Source: JADGHX01 sp037200125 (GTDB taxonomy: Bacteria > Pseudomonadota > Gammaproteobacteria > Steroidobacterales > Steroidobacteraceae). Taken from it: a DNA stretch of 64,000 nt. A program made the position numbers and the translations under genes. How positions within the stretch are numbered: the first letter of the stretch is position 1; the number at the start of each line of letters is the position of its first letter. Shown one piece after another: positions 52,319-60,742 of this stretch. Below the pieces are notes generated by a model. The model saw only the letters and a program-made list of their open reading frames with translations. It had not been told where the DNA came from and ran no database searches. The DNA lies in the NCBI GenBank assembly GCA_037200125.1, contig JBBCGS010000003.1:434001-498000 (forward strand). The letters run 5' to 3'.

Positions 52319-53551
52319 TCAGCGAGGCCCAGCGATTCCGCCGCTATAGTTTCGAAGCGTTGCCACGTCATCCAGCACCGCATCGACCCCGGTATAGAGA
52401 AGGCTCATGACTTCGTGTGCGTGAAAGGCGCGGTTGCGACGGCGCTGGCCGTGGGGTCGCAGAATTTCCATGTCGACGAGTACGGCGACCGCTGCGTTGG
52501 CGGATGGGAAGGTGACCTTCAGGCGTTCGACTAGCGAGTTGACTGTAACAACGGGCTGACCCAACAAGAGATCGGCAACACGCCATACGGTGGCGTGCTT
52601 TCGCGCGCGCCGTACCGCAAGACGTTTCCGCCATTGCTCGGCTACCCTTCTTAGCTCACGCAGCAGATGCACTGTGTGGCGACATGAAGCCACCGTGCAT
52701 TCGAGGAACAGCTCGACCCACGGCGACCATCGCAACTTCATCTGCACTTCGAGAAGGGCGTCGTAATACTCGCGCTGACGGCGTTTGAGGAAAGTCGCGA
52801 GGTGGATCGGCAGTCCACCGTCACCAACGAACATCAAGGGAAACAGCAATCTTCCGATGCGCCCGTTTCCATCGACAAAGGGGTGAATCGCTTCGAACTG
52901 CGCGTGAACGATTGGTGCGCGCGCCAGGACACCGATGTTGTAGTGGCTCTCGGGATCCGGCTCGTAACGAATGAGCCGATCAAGATCGGTCATGAGCCGC
53001 GAGATCTCCGACGGCGGCGAAGGAATAAACCGGGCATGTTCTATCGACAGTCCGCCGATGAAATTCTGGACGCCGCGAAACTCTCCGGGTGCCGCGTGCG
53101 AGTCTCCACTCATGAGATGTCGATGCATCTTGCGGATCAGTGCCGCGTCGAGCGCGCGTTGCCCTCGCTTCCTCACCTGTGCGACGCCGAGCGTATATGC
53201 GCGGACGTAATTCAGTGTCTGCTCGGCATCAGAATCGGCCACCGCATCCGGTGTGCCCTTCTCGAGCTCATGGAGGAGCAGCCCGTCGAATTGGGTATGC
53301 GTCCCTTCTATTTGACTGCTGTCCACGGCTTCACGCCGATTGAGCATGTGCATGAGCAGATTTGAATAGTCCGGCGCCGCTTCGACAGCATCTGTGAGCA
53401 CCTGAATTTCGCGTTGAGCCAGCGCGAACAGCGGCGAGCTTGCCGGCAAAGTGGTTGGCACGGGCGGAGGTACGACCGCGTAGCATCCAGAATGCCCCGG
53501 AACGGGTACGGCGGAACTGCGTAATGAGGGATGCAAAGCGGACTTGCGCAC
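52319..53551 (-). CDS. Fic-family protein (probable AMP transferase)
   Basis: 410 residues from a GTG start. The Fic motif HPFVDGNGRIGR is complete, including the catalytic His and the second Arg. An inhibitory motif lies in the N-terminal part, in VDSSQIEGTHTQFDGLL (form S-x-x-x-E-G), so it is a class II Fic enzyme held inactive by its own helix. The C-terminal part is a winged helix (VVTVNSLVERLKVTFPSANA). It is expected to transfer AMP from ATP to a target protein, here unknown. An AT-rich region with an inverted repeat precedes the gene. Confidence 0.92.
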   Translation of the reverse strand: MRKSALHPSLRSSAVPVPGHSGCYAVVPPPVPTTLPASSPLFALAQREIQVLTDAVEAAPDYSNLLMHMLNRREAVDSSQIEGTHTQFDGLLLHELEKGTPDAVADSDAEQTLNYVRAYTLGVAQVRKRGQRALDAALIRKMHRHLMSGDSHAAPGEFRGVQNFIGGLSIEHARFIPSPPSEISRLMTDLDRLIRYEPDPESHYNIGVLARAPIVHAQFEAIHPFVDGNGRIGRLLFPLMFVGDGGLPIHLATFLKRRQREYYDALLEVQMKLRWSPWVELFLECTVASCRHTVHLLRELRRVAEQWRKRLAVRRARKHATVWRVADLLLGQPVVTVNSLVERLKVTFPSANAAVAVLVDMEILRPHGQRRRNRAFHAHEVMSLLYTGVDAVLDDVATLRNYSGGIAGPR

Positions 53552-53581
53552 GGCGAAAACCTGAATACAGCGCTTCTTATT

Positions 53582-53603
53582 AAGGTTTTCTAATATAAAC
53601 CTT
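53582..53603 (-). promoter_or_regulatory. AT-rich inverted repeat upstream of the Fic gene
   Basis: AAGGTTT and its mirror AAACCTT flank 8 bases of A/T. It lies 30-50 bases upstream of the GTG start and is much richer in A+T than the surroundings. AAACCT or AAGGTT cores recur on both sides, at about 53557 and 53625. It may be a promoter with an operator, perhaps for the Fic protein's own winged helix. Confidence 0.4.
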
Positions 53604-53657
53604 TAATTAAAACAATCGCTATTCAAGGTTCTGAATCGCCGCTGGGCAGTAACGAGT

Positions 53658-53740
53658 TGGCTGGGGTGGCAGGATTCGAACCTACAGTATGGCGGGATCA
53701 AAACCCCACATAGCTCTCAATACAATCATCAGCTTACTGA
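53658..53740 (-). repeat. tRNA-Gln 3'-end remnant, copy 2 (putative att site)
   Basis: The minus strand ends GCCACCCCAGCCA, an acceptor 3' strand with discriminator G and CCA. It contains a near-canonical T-arm (GTAGG-TTCGAAT-CCTGC) and, 16 bases before that, TTTTGATCCCGCC, the anticodon loop of tRNA-Gln(UUG). No acceptor 5' strand or D-arm is found upstream. It matches copy 3 over about 43 bases with one base inserted, and it abuts a truncated quinoprotein dehydrogenase gene. This is best read as an attachment-site scar. Confidence 0.68.
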
Positions 53741-53789
53741 TTCGGCTCGACTCAGCGTCTGGCCGCTTGTGCAAACCGGACCGGGCGGG

Positions 53790-53980
53790 AAAGGCCGTCT
53801 GAAGTTCCTATCCGCCCGCGAAGGCTTCTTTCCAGGTCTCAATGCCGATACAGGCGAGGAGCTCTGGCACGCGAATCTCGGCGGTCCAGTCGGCCTGCGC
53901 GAAGACATAGAGACATGCCGCCGGGCAGGAAGCCATGGCGGGCAGCTCCCATCGCCTTTCGTATTCTTCAAGGCTGATAA
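53790..53980 (+). pseudogene. C-terminal relic of a PQQ-dependent (quinoprotein) dehydrogenase
   Basis: The frame reads RLKFLSAREGFFPGLNADTG and EELWHANLGGPV, the C-terminal propeller blade of alcohol-type quinoprotein dehydrogenases (FSARDGYF..LDAKTGEELW in relatives). After GGPV the expected VDGRQYVAVAAG is lost by frameshift, but pieces of the GSSLFVF end can be picked out near 53930-53975. The 5' part is missing: it begins about 50 bases past the tRNA-Gln repeat. The following genes (thiamine-diphosphate enzyme, cytochrome c) may once have been its operon partners. Confidence 0.6.
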
Positions 53981-54028
53981 CGACACCGAAGAGTGCAGAA
54001 TCACGACACTTGATACGAGAAGGCTTGC

Positions 54029-55942
54029 ATGACTGACAAAGAGCACGACACCGAACAGGGCCGGCTCGGCCGGCGTTCATTCCTGAAAGCAGTCAGCGCC
54101 GCGGCAGGACTCGGCACGGTCGGGGCGGCGCCTACCGCGAGCGCGGCGGAAAGCACCCCTTCCGCTCCTTCGGCGCTGCCACCCAGCGCGGAGCAGGAGA
54201 GCCGCGAATACAGCGGAGTCTTCAGTTATACGCCGGAGCAGGCGAAGCGCTATTTCCAGGAGAATCCCGGCTCCGATTTCATGGTGGACGTGATCAAGGC
54301 GGTGGGCATCGACTACATCGCCGTGAATCCTGGCACCAGTTTTCGCGGCCTGCAGGAATCGCTCGTGAACTACGGCGGCAACAGCAAGCCCGAGCTGATC
54401 ACCGTCAACCATGAAGGCATCGGCGCAACGATCGCGCACGGCTATTTCAAGGCGGCGGGCAAACCGATGGCGGTGCTCGTGCACGGCGCGGTCGGCACGC
54501 AGCATCTGCCGATGGCCGTGTACAGCGCCTGGTGCGACCGCGTGCCGATGATCGTGCTGATCGGCAACCACAACGACCCGCTCGAGCGCGGCGGTCCCAC
54601 GGACTGGTATCACAGCGCGCAGGACGTGCCTTCCATCCTGCGAGATTTCACCAAGTGGGACGACACCTGCTACTCGCTGCAGCAGTTCTCCGAATCGATG
54701 GCGCGCGCGTACAAGATCGCGATGACGCCGCCGATGGGCCCCGTGGTGCTCGCCATCGACACGCGTATGCAGGAAGAACCCATCACCGGCAGGCCGCCGC
54801 GTCTGCCGGTGCTCTCGCCCACGATCCCGCCGCAGGCTGACCTCAACGCGCTCCGCCAGATCGCCGACTGGCTGGTGGCCGCGATGAATCCGGTCATCGT
54901 GGCGGGCCGCGTGGCCCACAACCAGGCGGGCATCGACCTGCTCGTGGAGCTCGCCGAGCTCCTGCAGGCCGGCGTGGTCGACCAGCGCAACCGCGTGAAC
55001 TTTCCGACCACGAACCCGCTGTCCGCGGGCTCCGTGGGCCAGGCGGACGTGATCCTCGGACTGGAGCTCACCGGCGCTGTCCCTGGAGCGGGGCAGCAGG
55101 GCAAGCGTACCGCCACCATCGGCACGGGCGATCTCCTGATAAGCCGCAACGTGCAGGATTTCCAGCGCTACGCGCCGGTCGATCTCTCGGTGGCCGGCGA
55201 CGCGCAGGCCAGCCTGCCGTCCCTGATCGAAGCGGTGCGACAGCGCCTGACGCGCAGCAGCCGCAACGTCATCGCGCAGCGTGGCAAGGCCTGGCACGAG
55301 CGCTGGCGCCAGCAGCGCGAAGCCGACCTCAACGCGATGCGCTACGGCTGGAACAGTTCACCAGTGTCGACGGGCAGGCTCTATGCCGAAATCTGGGACC
55401 AGATCCGCGAGCGCGACTGGTCGCTGGTTTCCGCCGACATCTTCCAGAGCTCCTGGGCCAACAAGCTCTGGCCGATCGATCGTTATTACCAGCACAACGG
55501 TTCGTCCGGCAGCGCCGGCATCGGCTACGGCGCTCCCGCCGCGCTCGGCTCGGCGCTCGTGCATAAGAAAAACGGCGTACTCGCCGTGAACGTGCAGAAA
55601 GACGGCGACCTGATGTTCTATCCGGGCACGTTATGGACCGCGGCGCATCACCGGGTGCCGATGCTCACCATCATGCACAACAACCGCGCCTACCATGCCG
55701 AAACCATGGTGATGCAGGAGATGTGCAACCGTCGGCGGCGTGGCGTGGAAGGCGCCGCGAGGATCGCCACGACGATGGACGATCCGCCGATCGATTTCAG
55801 CAGTGTCGCGAAAGGCTTCGGCATGTGGTCGAGCACGCTGATCGCCGATCCGGCGCAACTGGCTCCCGCGATCCGCGAGGCGCTTGCCGTGGTCGATTCG
55901 GGGCGGCCCGCGCTGCTCGACGTGCATTGCTCCGGACGCTGA
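54029..55942 (+). CDS. Tat-exported thiamine-diphosphate-dependent enzyme (acetolactate-synthase-like)
   Basis: 637 residues. A twin-arginine signal LGRRSFLKAVSAAAGLG at about 13-29 predicts export folded with cofactor. The Pyr domain has the catalytic Glu in TVNHEGIGATIAHGYF (about residue 129); a central domain follows (PVIVAGRVAHNQAGIDLLVE); the PP domain has KDGDLMFYPGTLWTAAHH (about 524) and MHNNRAYH (about 549), the Mg/ThDP-binding motif, in which the first Gly of GDG is Lys. The substrate is not evident. The next gene encodes a c-type cytochrome with an overlapping ribosome site, so electrons from the reaction may go to it. Periplasmic ThDP enzymes are uncommon. Confidence 0.88.
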   Translation: MTDKEHDTEQGRLGRRSFLKAVSAAAGLGTVGAAPTASAAESTPSAPSALPPSAEQESREYSGVFSYTPEQAKRYFQENPGSDFMVDVIKAVGIDYIAVNPGTSFRGLQESLVNYGGNSKPELITVNHEGIGATIAHGYFKAAGKPMAVLVHGAVGTQHLPMAVYSAWCDRVPMIVLIGNHNDPLERGGPTDWYHSAQDVPSILRDFTKWDDTCYSLQQFSESMARAYKIAMTPPMGPVVLAIDTRMQEEPITGRPPRLPVLSPTIPPQADLNALRQIADWLVAAMNPVIVAGRVAHNQAGIDLLVELAELLQAGVVDQRNRVNFPTTNPLSAGSVGQADVILGLELTGAVPGAGQQGKRTATIGTGDLLISRNVQDFQRYAPVDLSVAGDAQASLPSLIEAVRQRLTRSSRNVIAQRGKAWHERWRQQREADLNAMRYGWNSSPVSTGRLYAEIWDQIRERDWSLVSADIFQSSWANKLWPIDRYYQHNGSSGSAGIGYGAPAALGSALVHKKNGVLAVNVQKDGDLMFYPGTLWTAAHHRVPMLTIMHNNRAYHAETMVMQEMCNRRRRGVEGAARIATTMDDPPIDFSSVAKGFGMWSSTLIADPAQLAPAIREALAVVDSGRPALLDVHCSGR

Positions 55943-55952
55943 GGAGATGAAG

Positions 55953-56303
55953 ATGAGGAGAGGATATTTGCTTGCCGTTTCGCTGCTGCTGGGAGCCGGC
56001 GGAGTGAACGCCGCAGAGGAACGCAGCGGCGAGCAGTTGTTCACGGCCTTCGGCTGCGTGCTCTGCCATGGCAGCACCGGTTACCGGGGCGGCATCGGCG
56101 GCAGGCCCATCGCACCAATGCAGCATTCGCTGGACGCCTTTCGCATACTGGTGCGCTCTCCCGGCAACTCGATGCCCGCGTTCGCGCCGAAGGTGTTGAG
56201 CGAGGAGCAACTGAAAAAACTGTACCAGTTCCTCAGCTCGGTCAGCCCTTCGCCCGAAGTGGCCGAGCTGCCCCTGTTGAAGAGCCTGGGCGCCGGGCAA
56301 TGA
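55953..56303 (+). CDS. Small periplasmic c-type cytochrome
   Basis: 116 residues from MRRGYLLAVSLLLGAGG, chosen because GAGGAG lies six bases upstream; the ATG at 55947 has no space for a ribosome site. The signal peptide ends near GVNAAE. One haem site CVLCH, with the distal Met probably in GNSMPAFAPKVL, and the C-helix EEQLKKLYQFLSSV. A class I monohaem cytochrome, likely the electron acceptor of the preceding enzyme. Confidence 0.9.
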   Translation: MRRGYLLAVSLLLGAGGVNAAEERSGEQLFTAFGCVLCHGSTGYRGGIGGRPIAPMQHSLDAFRILVRSPGNSMPAFAPKVLSEEQLKKLYQFLSSVSPSPEVAELPLLKSLGAGQ

Positions 56304-56394
56304 AGGAAGGCCGGCGCGAACCCGCCCGGCTGGGACACACCCCTGGGGCCTGATTTTCCCAAAGTGGCGCGCGCGGCATCCCGGTTCAGCTCGA

Positions 56395-56886
56395 CTAAGC
56401 CAAGAGCCCTGTTCTTCTTTGAACATCCGCCAGCACCGTCTTCAGCGCTGGGCCGCCTCGCACTTTGAGCTTGCGAGCCGTTGCAGCGAATGTGACTGCC
56501 GCGCTCGCGACTTCATCCAGAATAGCAACCGCATCCGGGATGCTCCAAGCACGAGCAACGAACTTGGGCAGCTTGACCTTGTAGTACTCAACCCAGGCCG
56601 TAGCGATTGACCGCCAACGAGCACCACGCTCTTCCGTCAGGAAGCGCATGAATCGCGTCGATAACTTTCGTGAGATCGGCTGGAGTGAACCAGTCGTAGT
56701 CGTTGAGGCTTACAGACTCGGCCAAGCCTGGACTTTGATCAAGGCGCCCGAACGACTGATGCTCGCAGCGCGATTGCGCTCCTCAACGGAGAGCTGCTTT
56801 TCGTCGCAGTACTTTTCCCACGCAGCCTGACGGCTTCGCTTGTCCGCGAATGGCGCTGGAGAAGACTTCGGAAGCGGAGGGCTCAT
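56395..56886 (-). pseudogene. Broken small gene, unknown family
   Basis: Two protein-like pieces lie on the minus strand. From ATG at 56886, 58 codons (SPPLPKSSPAPFADKRSRQA, WEKYCDEKQLSVEERNRAAS) end in TAA at 56710. The following bases, in a shifted frame, read NDYDWFTPADLTKVIDAIHA, and from 56649 the original frame carries 84 codons (WVEYYKVKLPKFVARAWSIP, AILDEVASAAVTFAATARKL) to a stop at 56395. The pieces look like one gene broken by a nonsense or frameshift change, but two small genes cannot be excluded. It lies just inside repeat copy 3. Confidence 0.4.
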
Positions 56887-56937
56887 AGCGCGGCACTCTG
56901 TCCAAGAAAGGTGCAGCTCATATTATCTGTAGAAAGT

Positions 56938-57019
56938 TGGCTGGGGTGGCAGGATTCGAACCTACGTATGGCGGGATCAAAACTCGGCATAGCGGCCAGC
57001 ATTATCAGTATGTTACTGA
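56938..57019 (-). repeat. tRNA-Gln 3'-end remnant, copy 3 (putative att site)
   Basis: The minus strand shows the same CCACCCCAGCCA end, T-arm and TTTTGATCCCGCC anticodon-loop segment as copy 2. No acceptor 5' strand follows. Similarity to copy 1 runs to 57084 with almost equal total length (147 against 148 bases), so copies 1 and 3 share about 65 bases beyond the tRNA part. It separates the ThDP-enzyme/cytochrome segment from the restriction-type operon. Confidence 0.68.
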
Positions 57020-57631
57020 GTTTTCTGACCGGCTGGCCCCTGCGTTCCCATCGAATCCCGTTCGCTGCCACCAAAGCTGCCACTAGAGAGCCGTGGATGA
57101 GGCCGCAACGGTAGGCACAGTATCGGCGCGGCGGTCGACTTCGAGGGTTGATGCCAAACCTAGCGCGGGGACTCGGGAGTGCGTGTCCAAGGGAACCGAA
57201 TGGCACACGATCTCCCGCCGGGGGCCCGAACTGCGCCTAGTCCATCGCCGGCGGCCGTGCTGTACGGTGGCGTGCGTGAACCCATTTAGGGCGGCTTCTC
57301 GAACTCCGCCCACTGCTGGCGTCGACAATAGGGTGCAGCAACGCCGTTGGTTGCCCGACCTTGCCACTCGTTGTGCTGCGTGAGTTGGTCAGGATTCTCC
57401 CGCACCGACCCAGGGCGCTGTTGGATTCGGGAAGGCTGCGAGAAGCGCAGCCATTCGAGCGACGTTGCGATTGTCTTCACCGGCCTGATTCGCGCACCCA
57501 AGGTAGACGTCGCTGAGTTGCCCCCATCAACTTTGGGATTGCGTTGCATGGTGCCCGAACGGAGCGGCGGCGAGGCTACCGCGACGGCACCGCAATGCGT
57601 AGGCGTCGCGTCCTCAGGCGTTTTCCGCTCG
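57020..57631. other. Gene-free region next to the res gene
   Basis: The first 65 bases belong to the extended repeat shared with 1329-1395. The rest shows no convincing coding frame, hairpin or promoter. An integrase gene would be expected near such an att-like repeat, and I see none here. Confidence 0.4.
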
Positions 57632-60600
57632 CTACATTTGGTTCAGACGGTCGGTGCTGCCGAACCCATTCAAACAGTCGACAATCTGACCTTCGTTCCG
57701 GGCGCGCATATAACTCCAGCTTCCGTACCCTCCGTGCCGATTCACGGCCGCGATCCAACGCACTGCGGCCTGTTCCTTCACGTTCGCATTCTCGTCGAAT
57801 CCCTTCACCTCAATGATGAGATGCCGCGACGGCTCCGCCCGCGACTTCACGACGAAGTCCGGTAGATAGTCGTGACGGACACCATCCTTGACGTACGGAA
57901 TTGCGAAGCCGAGCCCCGCGTTTTTGACGAAAGCGCCGACGGCTGGATGCTTGTCGAGTTGGAACGCCGCCTGCTGCTCCCAAGCCTTCGTGTCCGGAAC
58001 CACAAAGTTGAGATGACTGTTCACTACGGGATACGGCTCGCGCCTCGTCGTGTAGTCCACATCCCAAGTGCTCCCGTCCGGCCGGTGGCGCTCCAGTAAC
58101 GGGAGTTCCGAGGAATCCTCGCTCACCGCCGCGGCAGAGAGCAGCGCGTCCATCATGCGGCCGTAATAAGGCGACAGAAATACATCGATCCTCTCGTTGG
58201 GCGGGATGGGCGCGATGTATTCGTCGAGATACTTCAGGACTGCAAGATGGAAATCGGCGAACAACCGGGACGATGTCGGCAAGGACGGATGCAGGCGCAC
58301 GTACTCGCGCGCAAGGTCGCGTGCCGCGCCGAACACGAGGCTCTGTAGCCGCTGATCCGCGCGCCACGCGGCAAGGCTCGCTTCGGACAGGCTGCCGGGC
58401 CCGAACACCGTAGGCCGTCCGAGATTAACGCCCAATCCGGCCTTCATTTGCACTTCGGGCGGCACGTGGCCCGGCCGCAACTCGATGCGTGGCATCGAGT
58501 TCCAATCGAAGCGCAAACGTTCCGTCGCGTGCGATACATAACCCTCGACGCGCGGGAAGCGGATCTCCTTGTCGGCACGTTCCGGCACCGCGTGCACGCG
58601 CCAGGTCTTGATCGGCGGAGGCCGCTCGCCTCCCGGATTGCGCTTGAACGGCACGATCTCGAATGGCACACCGAATACCTGCGCGACTTCCTCGCTCAAC
58701 AATCCGCTTTCTGCGGCTTCGTAGTTGGTCCGGCGTAAGGCGCGTCCGACTACCTGTTCGCACAGCAGCTGCGACATGAACGGTCGCAGGCCAACGACAT
58801 GCGTGACCGTGTTGCAATCCCAGCCTTCGGTCAGCATGCCCACGCTGACGATGCAGCGTATGTCGCGGCCTGGGGGATGAAGCGGCTTGCCGAGACGTTC
58901 CGCCAGCGCTACGAAGTCGTCCGGATACAGAGTCGTGCCGAGCGCGTCGCGCGGCCATTCGAGCTTGCCGACCGTATCGAGCGTCAGGCGCATCCAGCGG
59001 TCGAGATCGCCCTTGGCCTCGCCCGAATCGGTTTCCTCGACGACTTTCGAATCGACACGGATCGTGTTGACCGCGCCATCGCGATTCAGCAATGCGGGAA
59101 TGCGTGCTGACGGCACGCCGGGAGGCGGCTGTTCTTCCGCGAGCCACCGATAAACGACCTCGGCCAGCTTCGTGTTCTTGCAGACCAAGATAAACACGGG
59201 CGTGCGCGGTTCCCCGTCGCGCTGCCATTGCTCCCGTACTTCGTCCCACAGCGCCGCAAGCATCGCGATCGGCGTGCAGGCGTAGCGCAGGATCGCCTCG
59301 GGTTTCGCGATGCCCTTCCTGCCGCCGCGTTCCTGCGCCGAGAGCTTGGGCAGGATCCAGCGCCAGATGTTGAAGTAGCCTGGGATCGACTGCCCGGAGC
59401 TATCGCGCACGGCGAGCTGCGGAATCTTGGTCAGGCCTGATTCGATCGCTTCAGTCAGATCGAAGCTCGATATCACCCATGGAAACGGCCGGCCCGACTG
59501 CTGCGACACGCGGCCGAGAAAATACGGAGTGGCCGACAGATCGACGCACAGGTTGACGCGCCGGTGCTGGTGGATGCGGTCGAGGCCCTCCATCCACACG
59601 GTAGCTTCCTTGAAGAAAGTTTCGGCCTCGTCGTCGTCCGCGAACTCATCGTCCTCGGTCGCGTCGGGCTCCTCCGAACGTATACGATAAGCGTGATGCG
59701 CCTCGTCGTTCAGTACGAGCAGATTCTGCTTGCTCCCGAGATCGTTGAAGAGTACCCGCTTCAGCCACGCCGCGTCGGACTCCACGTAGCGCGTGCGGCG
59801 TACCGCCGCCTCGATCAATTGTCCGCCCTCATCGGTGACTTCCTCGATCGGATCGAGCGCGCCGGTCATCACAAGCCGGCGATACTCGTCCAACGGGAGA
59901 TAGCGCACGCCGCGCGCCGTGGTCTTGTGCTCGCCGATGCGGATCCGCTCGCGCTCATCGCGCGGCACACCGGTCTTGACCACGCGCGCGCCGTGCTGCT
60001 GATCCTGCAAGGCGAACAAGTGCCAGTTCGTGACCAGCACGCGGCCCTGCATCAGGTCCTGCATCAGCGCGACCGGCACGAGATCGCGCGTGCGGTACAG
60101 GCTCGCGTCTCCAAGGCGAGGATCGAGCTCCGCAAGGCGCGAGCGGATCGTCAGGTTCGGACACACGACTAGCACCGCGTCGGAATAGCGCGCATCGCCG
60201 CGATTGGCCACCTTGTTGAGCATGCTCCATGCGATCAGCATGCCCATCACTGTGGTCTTGCCGGAGCCTGTCGCCATTTTCAGAGCGCGGCGGCGGAATG
60301 CCTGCAGGCCGCGCGCTTTCGCCTCGTCGGCCGGCTCGTCGGGTGGAACCTCGATGCCTTGTAGCAAGTCGGCGCGCGCTTCGGTCAGAAAGATGATTGT
60401 CTCGACCGCCTCGCGCTGCGCGAAAAACAGGGGCTGCGCGCGGCCGTCGCGGGTCCAGTGCGCGAGCAGCTCGAGCGTCACGCGCGTGGCGCCTGCGTAG
60501 CCGGACGTGCGCCAGAGGGCGATGCGCTCCCGGATCAGTGACACCAGTTTCAGCTCAATCTGGATGCCGATGTCCTCGCGCTCCGCGCTGCTGGTCGCGT

Positions 60601-60742
60601 TGCGCGACGGCCGATACCAATAGATCGGCATGCGACGGCCCGGCAGCTTTTCGGCCGGACGGTCCTCGTGAATCTTCCAGTGCCAGCGCGGCTCGTCGTA
60701 AGGCGAATTGACGATGGGGGACTCGACCTGGAAGTCCCTCAT
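57632..60742 (-). CDS. res: Type III restriction enzyme Res-like subunit (helicase-nuclease)
   Basis: 1036 residues from MRDFQVESPIVNSP; its ATG overlaps the ATPase stop (60739-60742). A SF2 helicase: Walker A KMATGSGKTTVMG at about 157, DEAH box VLNDEAHHAYR at about 345, LSATPYF, and the later motif QLLCEQVVGRALRRT. The C-terminal nuclease shows YLPDFVVKS and HLIIEVKGFDEN, a PD-(D/E)xK active site. With Mod it should cleave unmodified DNA after ATP-driven movement. Here it is coupled to an OLD-like ATPase as well. Confidence 0.9.
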   Translation of the reverse strand: MRDFQVESPIVNSPYDEPRWHWKIHEDRPAEKLPGRRMPIYWYRPSRNATSSAEREDIGIQIELKLVSLIRERIALWRTSGYAGATRVTLELLAHWTRDGRAQPLFFAQREAVETIIFLTEARADLLQGIEVPPDEPADEAKARGLQAFRRRALKMATGSGKTTVMGMLIAWSMLNKVANRGDARYSDAVLVVCPNLTIRSRLAELDPRLGDASLYRTRDLVPVALMQDLMQGRVLVTNWHLFALQDQQHGARVVKTGVPRDERERIRIGEHKTTARGVRYLPLDEYRRLVMTGALDPIEEVTDEGGQLIEAAVRRTRYVESDAAWLKRVLFNDLGSKQNLLVLNDEAHHAYRIRSEEPDATEDDEFADDDEAETFFKEATVWMEGLDRIHQHRRVNLCVDLSATPYFLGRVSQQSGRPFPWVISSFDLTEAIESGLTKIPQLAVRDSSGQSIPGYFNIWRWILPKLSAQERGGRKGIAKPEAILRYACTPIAMLAALWDEVREQWQRDGEPRTPVFILVCKNTKLAEVVYRWLAEEQPPPGVPSARIPALLNRDGAVNTIRVDSKVVEETDSGEAKGDLDRWMRLTLDTVGKLEWPRDALGTTLYPDDFVALAERLGKPLHPPGRDIRCIVSVGMLTEGWDCNTVTHVVGLRPFMSQLLCEQVVGRALRRTNYEAAESGLLSEEVAQVFGVPFEIVPFKRNPGGERPPPIKTWRVHAVPERADKEIRFPRVEGYVSHATERLRFDWNSMPRIELRPGHVPPEVQMKAGLGVNLGRPTVFGPGSLSEASLAAWRADQRLQSLVFGAARDLAREYVRLHPSLPTSSRLFADFHLAVLKYLDEYIAPIPPNERIDVFLSPYYGRMMDALLSAAAVSEDSSELPLLERHRPDGSTWDVDYTTRREPYPVVNSHLNFVVPDTKAWEQQAAFQLDKHPAVGAFVKNAGLGFAIPYVKDGVRHDYLPDFVVKSRAEPSRHLIIEVKGFDENANVKEQAAVRWIAAVNRHGGYGSWSYMRARNEGQIVDCLNGFGSTDRLNQM

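Noticed and set aside
54077..55297. Minus-strand frame of about 400 codons
   Set aside because: Antisense to the ThDP enzyme, whose motifs are clear; no start signal.
57286..57549. Minus-strand frame of 87 codons next to repeat copy 3
   Set aside because: Considered as an integrase remnant because of its place, but no recombinase motif (R...HxxR...Y) is visible.
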